From Arsukibacterium sp. (GTDB lineage: Bacteria > Pseudomonadota > Gammaproteobacteria > Enterobacterales > Alteromonadaceae), in NCBI RefSeq assembly GCF_018402695.1, contig NZ_JAGYIM010000019.1, forward strand, positions 434,001 to 498,000: 64,000 nucleotides of DNA. Reading direction: 5' to 3'. Each line of letters opens with the position of its first letter. Positions within the stretch are counted from its first letter, which is position 1. Shown here piece by piece: positions 27,482 through 35,630 of the stretch. A program made the position numbers and the translations under genes. The notes beneath the pieces were generated by a model. That model had not been told where the DNA came from. It searched no databases and saw nothing but the letters and a program-made list of their open reading frames with translations.

Positions 27482-29413
27482 CTAAAGTCTGAAGCGACGC
27501 ACCAGCTCCTGTAATTGCTCTGCCAGCTCGGACAGCGCATCACTTGCCCGGGCAGACTGCACGACATTTTCACTATTTTGTACAGCAACATCACTTATCC
27601 GGTGAATATTCTGGTTAATATCGCGAGACACTGTTGTTTGCTGCTCGGTTGCACTGGCTATCTGGTGGGCGGTGCTACTAATCAGTTCAACCGCTTCACT
27701 TATGGCGTGCAGGGCCTGGCCAGCGCTGCCAGCACTGTCAGCAGTGGCTTTGGCTGAGTGCTCACTACTATGATTAGCCTGCACGGCTCTCTCAGTCCCC
27801 GCCTGTAATTTTTCTATCATTTGCTTAATTTCGGTGGTTGAATCTTTCGTCCGGCTGGCCAGGGTACGTACCTCATCAGCCACCACTGCAAACCCGCGGC
27901 CACTCTCACCCGCCCGTGCTGCTTCAATTGCCGCATTTAATGCTAACAAATTAGTTTGCTCTGCAATGCTCTCAATAACCTGCAAAATACTACCAATATG
28001 GTCGCTGTCCTGTTTTAGTAAATTAATAATTTCAGAGGCTTTGCTGACTTCAGCTGACAATTTAGTCAAATCAGTTAAAGTCGTACTGACAATCTGCTGG
28101 CCATGAGCCGTTTCACGCTCAGCTGCTGTCGCCGCCTGTGCTGCCTGCTGGGTATTGCGTGATACTTCCTCCAGCGAGCTGGTCATCTGGTTCATCGCCA
28201 CGGCAGAGTTATTAATCTCGCTGTTTTGCTGCTCAATACCACTGCGGGTATGCTCATTAATTTTAGCCAGTTCTGTCGCCGCTGACGCAACCTGATCAGA
28301 GTAGTCACCAACCTGGCCTATCATGTTACGTAGGTTTTGCTGCATGCTGGAAATTGATGCAAGCAAACTACTGTTATCACCTGGCCTGAGGGCTATCCGG
28401 GCAGTGAGGTCGCCCTCTGCGACCTGATGCACAGCTGCGGCAGCATATTCCGGTTCACCACCAAGTAATTTGGTGACGTTGCGCACTAACATGATGCAGA
28501 TCAGCGCTGCGATAATCAGCACCACCAGCGAGATAACAAACAATGTCCAGAACATGGTTCTTACATCGCTCATGGCGTCTGCTTGACGACTTTCCAGTAC
28601 TAATGACCAACCGAGCATCGGGATGAAGTTATAACTACCGAATACCTCAGTGTCGGCGGCATTCTGATATTGTCCCACCCCGCTTTGCTTCGCCCTGACC
28701 GCATCGGCTGCGTCAGTAGTCAATGCGCCGCTCACCCCCTTTAGCGAGGCGGCCTCGGTAATGGCAGCACCATCACTGTCCAGTAGGTAAATTTCTGTAT
28801 AGCTGTCATGACTTAGCTCGTTCACCATCTCAAAAATCGTACTGAGCTGAACGGCGCCGCGCATGACCCCAACGACCTGACCATTCAGGCGAATAGGAAT
28901 TGCCACCGTACTGACTCTGGCGCCAGTCGCCCGCGACACTATCGGTTGCGAAAACGCATCCTGCCCGGCAATTGCCTGCTTAAACCAGGCCCTGTCAGCA
29001 ACGTTGAAATCCTGCGCTTCAGCAGAAGACAAAACCCGGGCCTGGCCGTTGGCATAGCTGACTCCCGCCTGGCCCCGGCCATCCGGCCCCACCACGAAAA
29101 TAGTGTCATAATAGCCCTGACTTTGCGCCATCGCCTGCATTAAGCTGCTACTAAGAGCCAAATCACCTTGCTGAACCTGAGCCAGCGCAGCCAGATAGCG
29201 CATCTCTTCCTGGCGAACCAGCAACCAATTTGTAAATGCTTCAGCACTGGCATTACCGTTATTTTGTAAATTGCTAAGAACCGCTTCTGTGCGGGCGTTT
29301 TTATATTCAATAAAAACCAGGCTGGTCAGCACCACAATCGACAGTAAAATCAGCCCTACCATACTGACAGTCAGCCTGACCCCCAGGCTAAGGCTTTTCC
29401 AACTCGACCCCAT
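27482..29413 (-). CDS. Methyl-accepting chemotaxis protein (dCache type)
   Basis: 643 residues. First membrane helix about 12-34 ([23 protein letters not shown]), a periplasmic double-Cache-like sensor (about 36-280; [13 protein letters not shown] and [20 protein letters not shown]), second helix about 284-306, a HAMP domain (to about 362), and the signalling domain with the hairpin tip [19 protein letters not shown] and [15 protein letters not shown]. There is no C-terminal CheR-tethering pentapeptide. The ligand is unknown; Cache domains of this type often bind amino acids or organic acids. It stands between adk and htpG, which are usually adjacent, so it is probably an insertion in this lineage. 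Confidence 0.93.
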   Translation of the reverse strand: MGSSWKSLSLGVRLTVSMVGLILLSIVVLTSLVFIEYKNARTEAVLSNLQNNGNASAEAFTNWLLVRQEEMRYLAALAQVQQGDLALSSSLMQAMAQSQGYYDTIFVVGPDGRGQAGVSYANGQARVLSSAEAQDFNVADRAWFKQAIAGQDAFSQPIVSRATGARVSTVAIPIRLNGQVVGVMRGAVQLSTIFEMVNELSHDSYTEIYLLDSDGAAITEAASLKGVSGALTTDAADAVRAKQSGVGQYQNAADTEVFGSYNFIPMLGWSLVLESRQADAMSDVRTMFWTLFVISLVVLIIAALICIMLVRNVTKLLGGEPEYAAAAVHQVAEGDLTARIALRPGDNSSLLASISSMQQNLRNMIGQVGDYSDQVASAATELAKINEHTRSGIEQQNSEINNSAVAMNQMTSSLEEVSRNTQQAAQAATAAERETAHGQQIVSTTLTDLTKLSAEVSKASEIINLLKQDSDHIGSILQVIESIAEQTNLLALNAAIEAARAGESGRGFAVVADEVRTLASRTKDSTTEIKQMIEKLQAGTERAVQANHSSEHSAKATADSAGSAGQALHAISEAVELISSTAHQIASATEQQTTVSRDINQNIHRISDVAVQNSENVVQSARASDALSELAEQLQELVRRFRL

Positions 29414-29496
29414 TATGCTCTCCCACTTCTAAACCAGATATTGGACTGAGTATAGTGTGCAATCAGGAAGAAGCGAGGCGGGAAGTACAAATAGAA

Positions 29497-29530
29497 AAAG
29501 CCCGCTGATGCAACAGCATCGGCGGGCTTT
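29497..29530 (-). terminator. Intrinsic terminator of htpG
   Basis: Arms AAAGCCCGC plus GATGC pair with GCATC plus GCGGGCTTT around AACA, with one T-G wobble position. A-rich DNA on the left supplies the U-tract of the leftward transcript. It lies 18 bases past the htpG stop. Confidence 0.9.
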
Positions 29531-29547
29531 CAATTAAAAGCAGTAAA

Positions 29548-31473
29548 TTACTTTGCCAGTGACAACAGTAAGTTATTCAAACGGGTTACATAACTGGCAG
29601 GGTTTTTCAAACTGCCACGTTCAGCCAGTAATGCCTGCTCAAACAACACCTGAGCCCATTCATTAAAGCGGGCATCATCGGTTTCATTGGCAATATGTTT
29701 CACCAACTGATGTTCCGGGTTCAGCTCAAAAATCGGTTTTACGTCCGGTACTTTCTGACCAACCGACTCCATCAGCTTCATCATCTGGGTACTCATATCA
29801 TGTTCATCAGTCACCACACAGGCCGGGCTGTCAGTTAAACGGTGGCTGACCTTCACTTCTTTTACTTCGTCACCCAGGGCCGTTTTAAAGCGTTCCAACA
29901 CGCTGGCAAAGGCTTCAGCCGTTTCCTGCTGGGCTTTTTTGGTTTCCTCATCATCCAGTTTAGAGAGATCTAAGCCGCCTTTGGCAACCGAGCGCAACTT
30001 CTTCTCACTGAACTCTGGTAAATGCTGGATTAGCCACTCGTCAATCCGGTCTGACAACAACAGTACTTCCAGACCTTTTTTGCGGAATACTTCCAGATGC
30101 GGGCTGTGCTTGGCGGCCTGATAGCTATCGGCAACCACATAGTAAATTTCATCCTGTCCTTCTTTCATCCGGCTGATGTAATCCGCCAGCGCCACATTCT
30201 GGGTAGCGTCGTCGTTATGGGTAGAAGCAAACCGCAGCAAACCGGCTATCTGCTCTTTGTTAGCCATATCTTCTGCCGGGCCTTCTTTTAGCACCTGGCC
30301 AAACTCATCCCAGAACAGCTGGTACTGCTCAGGATCTTTCGCCAGTTTATCCAGCATTTTTAAGGTACGGCTGGTACAGCCCTTACGCAGGCTTTGAGTA
30401 ACTTTGGTATCCTGCAGAATTTCACGTGATACGTTTAATGGTAAATCGCTGGAATCCAGCACGCCTTTAATAAAGCGCAGGTAGCTTGGCATAAACTGCT
30501 CGGCGTCATCCATAATAAACACACGCTGCACATACAGTTTTAAGCCGTGCTTCGCTTCACGGTTCCACATATCAAAAGGCGCTTTTTTCGGCACATATAA
30601 TAGGCTGGTATAATTGCTGCTACCTTCTACTTTATTATGGCTCCAGCTTAGCGGCTCACTCCAGTCATGCGAGATATGCTTATAAAACTCCTGATACTCC
30701 TGCTCGGTGATCTCTGATTTATCACGGGTCCAAAGTGCTGTAGCTTTATTTACCGCCTGCCAGCTACCTTCGGTACCCGGAATTTTCTCACCCTCTTCTT
30801 CCCGCTCCGGGGTGCCTTCCTGCCACATTTCGACTGGAATGCTGATATGGTCTGAGTATTTGGTGATAATGCTTTCTACTTTCCAGCGGCTTAAAAACTC
30901 ATCTTCACCTTCGCGTAAATGCAGAATAATGTCGGTACCCCGACTTTCTTTATCAATCGGCGCCAGGGTATATTCGCCCTCACCTGACGACTCCCACTCT
31001 ACCGCTTCAGTGGTACCGGCTTTGCGGGTACGAACCGTTACCTTATCAGCAACAATAAAGGCAGAATAGAAACCGACACCAAACTGGCCGATTAATTTTG
31101 AATCTTTACTCTGATCACCAGATAACTGCGAGAAAAACTCTTTGGTACCCGATTTAGCAATAGTTCCCAGGTGCGAAATAACTTCCTGCTCCGTCATACC
31201 GATACCGTTGTCGCTGACGGTCAGTGTCCGCTTGCTTTCATCCAGACTGATCCGGACTTTCAGTTCGCCGTCATCGCCATACAAGCTGGAGTCTGACAGC
31301 GCCAGAAAACGCAGTTTATCAGCTGCATCAGAGGCGTTAGAGACCAATTCACGCAGGAATATTTCTTTATTGGAATACAGTGAATGGATCATCAGGTTAA
31401 GCAGTTGTTTCACTTCTGCCTGAAAGCCATGAGTCTGCTTCTGTCCAGGGTTAGTGGCAGTATTATCACTCAT
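29548..31473 (-). CDS. htpG: Hsp90 chaperone HtpG
   Basis: HtpG is the bacterial Hsp90, an ATP-dependent chaperone dimer. The 641 residues show the GHKL ATPase motifs in order: [27 protein letters not shown] and [11 protein letters not shown]; the middle domain has LNVSREILQ; and the C-terminus ends [13 protein letters not shown] without a eukaryotic MEEVD tail. A near-consensus sigma-32 promoter lies 67-96 bases upstream, downstream of recR, so htpG is heat induced independently of the dnaX-ybaB-recR run. Its own terminator follows. Confidence 0.97.
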   Translation of the reverse strand: MSDNTATNPGQKQTHGFQAEVKQLLNLMIHSLYSNKEIFLRELVSNASDAADKLRFLALSDSSLYGDDGELKVRISLDESKRTLTVSDNGIGMTEQEVISHLGTIAKSGTKEFFSQLSGDQSKDSKLIGQFGVGFYSAFIVADKVTVRTRKAGTTEAVEWESSGEGEYTLAPIDKESRGTDIILHLREGEDEFLSRWKVESIITKYSDHISIPVEMWQEGTPEREEEGEKIPGTEGSWQAVNKATALWTRDKSEITEQEYQEFYKHISHDWSEPLSWSHNKVEGSSNYTSLLYVPKKAPFDMWNREAKHGLKLYVQRVFIMDDAEQFMPSYLRFIKGVLDSSDLPLNVSREILQDTKVTQSLRKGCTSRTLKMLDKLAKDPEQYQLFWDEFGQVLKEGPAEDMANKEQIAGLLRFASTHNDDATQNVALADYISRMKEGQDEIYYVVADSYQAAKHSPHLEVFRKKGLEVLLLSDRIDEWLIQHLPEFSEKKLRSVAKGGLDLSKLDDEETKKAQQETAEAFASVLERFKTALGDEVKEVKVSHRLTDSPACVVTDEHDMSTQMMKLMESVGQKVPDVKPIFELNPEHQLVKHIANETDDARFNEWAQVLFEQALLAERGSLKNPASYVTRLNNLLLSLAK

Positions 31474-31539
31474 TATCGGGTCCTCGAACGTAGTTTTTAC
31501 AGGAATAATAAGACGCGGTTGCGCCCGTCAGTTGCCTGT

Positions 31540-31569
31540 TATATGGGGGAGTGGCTCGCGGAATTCAAG
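31540..31569 (-). promoter_or_regulatory. Sigma-32 promoter of htpG
   Basis: On the minus strand CTTGAAT (31569-31563), a 14-base spacer, then CCCCATATA (31548-31540), almost identical to the E. coli heat-shock consensus. The start codon of htpG is 67 bases downstream. Confidence 0.85.
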
Positions 31570-31595
31570 TTAAAAAATAGCGAAGGAATAACGAT

Positions 31596-32198
31596 TCAGA
31601 AGGTTTTGCGGCCACTAAAGGCATGGGATAAGGTAGTACCATCAATATATTCCAGCTCTCCGCCAACCGGTACGCCCTGGGCCAGGCGGGTTACCGGGAT
31701 TTGGTACTTATTGCACAGCTCTGCCAGGTAATAGGCCGTAGCATCCCCCTCTACGGTCGGATTCGTTGCCAGTATCACTTCGCTGATCTGGCCTTTTGCC
31801 AGCTGTATTTCCAACCGATCGAGTCCCAGCTCGGCCGGGCCGATACCGTCGAGTGGTGAAATATAGCCCATCAGCACGAAGTATAAACCGTTGAACTGGC
31901 CGGTATGCTCAATTGCCAGCTGGTCTGACGCCGAACCAACCACACAAAGGGTGCCGGCTTGCTGTCGCAACGGGTCAGCACAAAGCGCGCAAATATCAGC
32001 TTCGCAGAAAGTCCGGCAACATTGGCAATGCCCTACTTTATCCATTGCCCGGGTTAACGCGGCCCCCAGGCGCTCACCGCCTTCACGGTTGCGTTCCAGC
32101 AAATGAAATGCCATACGCTGCGCCGATTTCGGGCCAACGCCGGGTAATACCCGCAGTGCTTCAATTAATTGCTGAACCAGAGGAGCCAGTTTACTCAT
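31596..32198 (-). CDS. recR: Recombination mediator protein RecR
   Basis: RecR works with RecO (and RecF) to load RecA on SSB-coated gaps. The 200 residues contain the helix-hairpin-helix [15 protein letters not shown] (about 19-33), a four-Cys zinc site ([16 protein letters not shown]), a Toprim domain beginning [12 protein letters not shown], and the C-terminal [16 protein letters not shown]. Full length. It follows ybaB after 18 bases, the standard dnaX-ybaB-recR order. Confidence 0.97.
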   Translation of the reverse strand: MSKLAPLVQQLIEALRVLPGVGPKSAQRMAFHLLERNREGGERLGAALTRAMDKVGHCQCCRTFCEADICALCADPLRQQAGTLCVVGSASDQLAIEHTGQFNGLYFVLMGYISPLDGIGPAELGLDRLEIQLAKGQISEVILATNPTVEGDATAYYLAELCNKYQIPVTRLAQGVPVGGELEYIDGTTLSHAFSGRKTF

Positions 32199-32216
32199 AC
32201 TACTGTACTACCTGTA

Positions 32217-32543
32217 TCAGAACGGTAACTTCATACCCGGTGGCAACTGCATGCCGCCGGTTACTTTGGCCATTTGCTCTTTGTTGTTATCTTCAACCCG
32301 CCGTACTGCATCATTTAACGCTGCAGCAACTAAGTCTTCCAGCATTTCTTTATCGTCAGCCAGTAAACTATCGTCAATTTCTACCCGCCGCACAGTATGG
32401 CTGCCGGTCATAGTAATTTTCACCAGGCCTGCACCCGACTCGCCTGTCACTTCCATATTGGCAATTTCGGCTTGCACCTTTTGCATTTTTTCCTGCATGG
32501 CTTGCGCCTGCTTCATAATGTTGCCCATACCGCCTTTAAACAT
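32217..32543 (-). CDS. ybaB: YbaB/EbfC nucleoid-associated protein
   Basis: A 108-residue DNA-binding dimer. The N-terminal helix is [18 protein letters not shown]; the middle holds the conserved [25 protein letters not shown] sequence in two parts, and the end is Met/Pro rich ([13 protein letters not shown]), all typical. It lies between dnaX (86 bases upstream) and recR (18 bases downstream). The role in E. coli is unclear; it coats DNA and influences expression. Confidence 0.95.
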   Translation of the reverse strand: MFKGGMGNIMKQAQAMQEKMQKVQAEIANMEVTGESGAGLVKITMTGSHTVRRVEIDDSLLADDKEMLEDLVAAALNDAVRRVEDNNKEQMAKVTGGMQLPPGMKLPF

Positions 32544-32629
32544 AGTTGTTTCTCTCTGTTAAGATTGTTGGCGCCAAGATAATCAGTTGCGCCTTAAATT
32601 ACAAGTCAACCTGCAACGGTAACGCTGTG

Positions 32630-34722
32630 TTAGTTTACCTGCAGGGTGTCCAATAACAAACTGGCATCAAATTGCTGTTGTAACTGTTGTACTTTCGGAT
32701 CTTGCTGCATCAACCGGCTGACATAGCTAAGGCGCTCCTGCTCTATCCGCTGCTGAATAGCCAGCGGACATTGCGGTACATCGTTGCTATAGTTTATCTG
32801 CAATTGCAATGGCTGGCCAATTGCTTCAGACAACAAGCTCAATAACTGAGCGCGAAAATCACTGCTATCCAGATGCTGCTGGCTTTGGTGGACACAGAGG
32901 GCAAGCCGTTGCTCGTTTAACTGCATAGCACTGTTTAGCAGGAACAAGCGCATCAGGCCTCCTACCGGCATTTTTTCAATCAGTGCCGCCCAGCTATCAA
33001 CTTCAGCAGCGAACCGAATTGAAAAATTCTGCTCGTTAATTTCACCGTCAAACACTTTGCCCGGATCAGCCTGCTGATGAGTTTGCTGCCATAATGAATC
33101 CAGCATGGCCTGATTGGCTGGATCTTCCGGGTACAGCTGTTCAGTTTCAGGGTCAGTTTCATCCGGATACTCAGATACCGACTGGTTGCCAATTGCCGGC
33201 AGGTCATTTGCCTGTGCTGCCGGTAACGCTACAGCACTAACAGTCAGCGCTTTACTGCGCATAATACTTTTTTGTTGGGGTTCAATTGTCGGGACTTTGC
33301 CAATGGCGGGCACCGGCACTGGCCGGTGCTCAGGCTTTTTGGCGGTGTCGCTCCGGCTTCCGCCGTCAGACCACGGCGTTTAATGATACTGGCAGTCAGC
33401 GGGTCAATACTTTCCACCGCTGAAACGGGCTCTGCAGGCCCAACGTGCTGAGGAATGGTGGCAGATTGCGCTGGATGTTGCGCCGTTTTTTGTTGCTTAG
33501 CGGGTTGCTCTGGCGCAGCAGCCACAGCAGGCTCCGCAACTGCTTTGTCAGCAGTTACCGCTATCGGTGCTGCTGCCGGTTGGGTTGATACTGCCGCCCG
33601 CCCCGGAGCGCTCTGTGCTGCTTCAGGCTTTACAGCGGCAGATGCCGGCACAAAAGCCAGTGCCCGTAATAATGCCATTTCCAGGCCGGTCCGTTCATCC
33701 GGAGCGTAACCTAGTTCCCGCTTACCGCTTATCAATAACTGATAATACAACTGCAGCGCTTCGGGGCTCTGGCTGGCCGCTATCTTAGTAACAAACTCAG
33801 GCTGCTCTGACAATTGCGCAGCTGCAGGTTCTAATTGAGCCAATGCCCCCTGATGCAACAGGGTCAGCATGTCATCCAGCACTCGGCCGTAATCACTATG
33901 CTGGCTGATTAACGCTTGCAATTCAGTCTGCATTGCCTGGTAATCGTGGTGCAGAATTGCCCCAAGAATTGCGCTGGCGAATTGCTGATCTAAAAAACCC
34001 AGCATCGCGCGCACTGCCTCCAGCGTAAGCTGGCTGTTACTTTGTGCTATGGCTTGATCGGTTAAACTCAGTGAATCACGTAAACTGCCATTGGCTGCTT
34101 TAGCCAGTAGCACCAGAGCAGCCGGGTCGAAATCAATCTGTTCTGCTGTCAAAACGTGGCTCAGATGCGCCGCGATCTGATCCTGGCTCAGCGCTTTTAG
34201 GCTAAATTGCAGACAGCGTGACAATACCGTTACCGGCAATTTTTGCGGGTCGGTGGTTGCCAGCAGGAACTTTACATGAGGTGGCGGCTCTTCCAGGGTT
34301 TTCAGTAAGGCATTAAAACTGTGACGGGACAACATATGCACTTCGTCAATCAGGTACACCTTAAAACGACCCCGGCTTGGCGCATACTGCACGTTGTCGA
34401 GCAAATCTCGGGTATCTTCAACTTTAGTGCGCGAGGCAGCATCAATTTCCAGCAGGTCAACAAAATTACCGGCATCTATCTCCTGACAGGCGCTGCAAAC
34501 GCCACAGGGCGTGGCGGTAATACCAGTTTCACAATTTAAACTTTTGGCGAAAATTCGGGCAATAGTGGTTTTGCCCACACCACGGGTACCGGTAAACAAA
34601 TAGGCGTGATGCAGACGGCTACTGGTCAGGGCATTACTAAGTGCTGTTTTTACGTGGCTCTGGCCAACCAGTTCGGTAAACTGCTTTGGCCGCCATTTTC
34701 TTGCTAAAACCTGATAACTCAT
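32630..34722 (-). CDS. dnaX: DNA polymerase III subunits tau/gamma, split by a -1 shift at the slippery site
   Basis: DnaX is the clamp-loader ATPase. Frame 0 starts at 34722 (MSYQVLARKWRPKQF) and has Walker A GTRGVGKT (45-52), zinc Cys (C-x8-C-x2-C-x2-C, in CETGITATPCGVCSAC), IDEVHMLS and the sensor-1 region. It stays open to TGA 33244-33246 (492 residues). The tau C-terminal domains lie in the -1 frame, from before 33319 to the stop at 32630. A single -1 shift at the A-run 33340-33336 joins them into 697 residues, normal for tau. Everything else in the gene is intact. The A-run has five A; six would give the E. coli-type A-AAA-AAG heptamer with tau in frame. An assembly error and a real change are both possible. 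Confidence 0.9.
33310..33354 (-). promoter_or_regulatory. Programmed ribosomal frameshift cassette in dnaX
   Basis: On the minus strand, in order: SD-like GGAG (33354-33351), 10 bases, the run AAAAAG (33340-33335), 5 bases CCTGA, then a perfect 8-bp stem GCACCGGC / GCCGGTGC with loop CAGT (33329-33310). The E. coli dnaX signal has the same parts and spacings. If the run had six A, a -1 slip would read AAA GCC TGA and stop at 33332-33330, yielding a gamma of about 464 residues. Confidence 0.85.
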
Positions 34723-34767
34723 GCCACAGCCTGATGCTTAAAGAGATGTTCTGCTATCAGCCTAAAC

Positions 34768-35316
34768 TTATTCGCCGCTATACTCAACCAGACTTAAGAT
34801 ATTTAAACCCAGCGCTTCTAAACGACTGACACCACCCAGTTCTGGCAGAGCAATAACAAAAGCCGCGTGATCGACTGTACCACCCAGGCGGCGCACTAAC
34901 TGCACGGTGGCATCTATAGTACCGCCGGTTGCCAGTAAGTCATCAACCAGCAGCACTTTGTCACCCGCTTCTATCGCATCAGCGTGCAATTCAAGCGCAT
35001 CTTCACCGTATTCCAGAGTATAACGTTGTGAAATACGCTCACGTGGCAACTTACCCGGCTTACGAACCGGCACAAATGGAATTCCCAGCGCGTAAGATAA
35101 CGGTGCACCAAAAATAAAACCGCGTGACTCCGTACCAATAATTTTCTCTATACCCTTGTCGGCATAGTAAGCGGCGAAGGCATCAATTACTTTTTTAAAG
35201 GCCGGGCCGTCCTGCATCAGGCTGGTTACATCGCGAAAGGTAATACCCGGCTTCGGGTAATCAGGAACCGTTTTAATAACACGTTTCAGTTCAGTGGCAA
35301 GTTGTTGCAAATTCAT
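34768..35316 (-). CDS. apt: Adenine phosphoribosyltransferase
   Basis: Apt salvages adenine to AMP with PRPP. The 182 residues carry the PRPP-binding motif [13 protein letters not shown] (about 127-139), the upstream [15 protein letters not shown] segment and the flexible hood ([15 protein letters not shown]). Length and start ([25 protein letters not shown]) are typical. It is upstream of dnaX with a 45-base gap on the same strand, an adjacency also found in E. coli. Confidence 0.97.
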   Translation of the reverse strand: MNLQQLATELKRVIKTVPDYPKPGITFRDVTSLMQDGPAFKKVIDAFAAYYADKGIEKIIGTESRGFIFGAPLSYALGIPFVPVRKPGKLPRERISQRYTLEYGEDALELHADAIEAGDKVLLVDDLLATGGTIDATVQLVRRLGGTVDHAAFVIALPELGGVSRLEALGLNILSLVEYSGE

Positions 35317-35361
35317 GGTGCTACCTTTTAAGACCGGTGCCGTTGGGCTAAAGAGATGTAA

Positions 35362-35481
35362 TCAGAACAAAAGCTGGACCCAGCGCACTATTGGCACCAG
35401 ACAAAGCAAAGCAACAAAAATGGCTACAAACGCCAGAAACTGCCAAAAATTAAATGAATCTTTAAAATTTTCGTCGGCCAT
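35362..35481 (-). CDS. Possible 39-residue single-pass membrane protein
   Basis: A short open frame starts with ATG at 35481-35479 and ends with TGA at 35364-35362. The peptide begins MADENFKDSFNFWQFLAF and continues as one hydrophobic helix (about residues 12-31), then ends in RWVQLLF. The charge pattern (acidic start, hydrophobic middle, one Arg after) is that of a genuine membrane microprotein. A weak ribosome site (AAAGAG or GTGGG) lies upstream. It precedes apt by 45 bases on the same strand. No family recognised; conservation would decide. Confidence 0.45.
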   Translation of the reverse strand: MADENFKDSFNFWQFLAFVAIFVALLCLVPIVRWVQLLF

Positions 35482-35580
35482 GCTACCCACTCTTTGCTAG
35501 TAATGAACATTTTAAGGGCGCTAATGGTAATGAATTTACGCCGCTTTGAAAAGCACTGCGGCCTAATAAACTGAAAAGAA

Positions 35581-35603
35581 AAGCCCCGCAGAATGCGGGG
35601 CTT
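35581..35603 (-). terminator. Intrinsic terminator of the first TonB receptor gene
   Basis: Perfect 10-bp stem AAGCCCCGCA / TGCGGGGCTT around GAA. An A-rich stretch on its left becomes the U-tract of the leftward transcript. It lies 27 bases past the receptor stop. Confidence 0.9.
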
Positions 35604-35630
35604 GCTATTTAGCTTCGTATTACAATCAGC

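Noticed and set aside
32630-34722. dnaX as a decayed pseudogene
   Set aside because: Only one base separates the frames, exactly in the slippery run; both parts are well conserved, so error or frameshifting is far likelier than decay.
33244-34722. Frame-0 492-residue product as the normal gamma subunit
   Set aside because: The last 30 residues (SLSTGQCRCPPLAKSRQ and onward) read like out-of-frame sequence, and the expected gamma stop is the TGA at 33332-33330.
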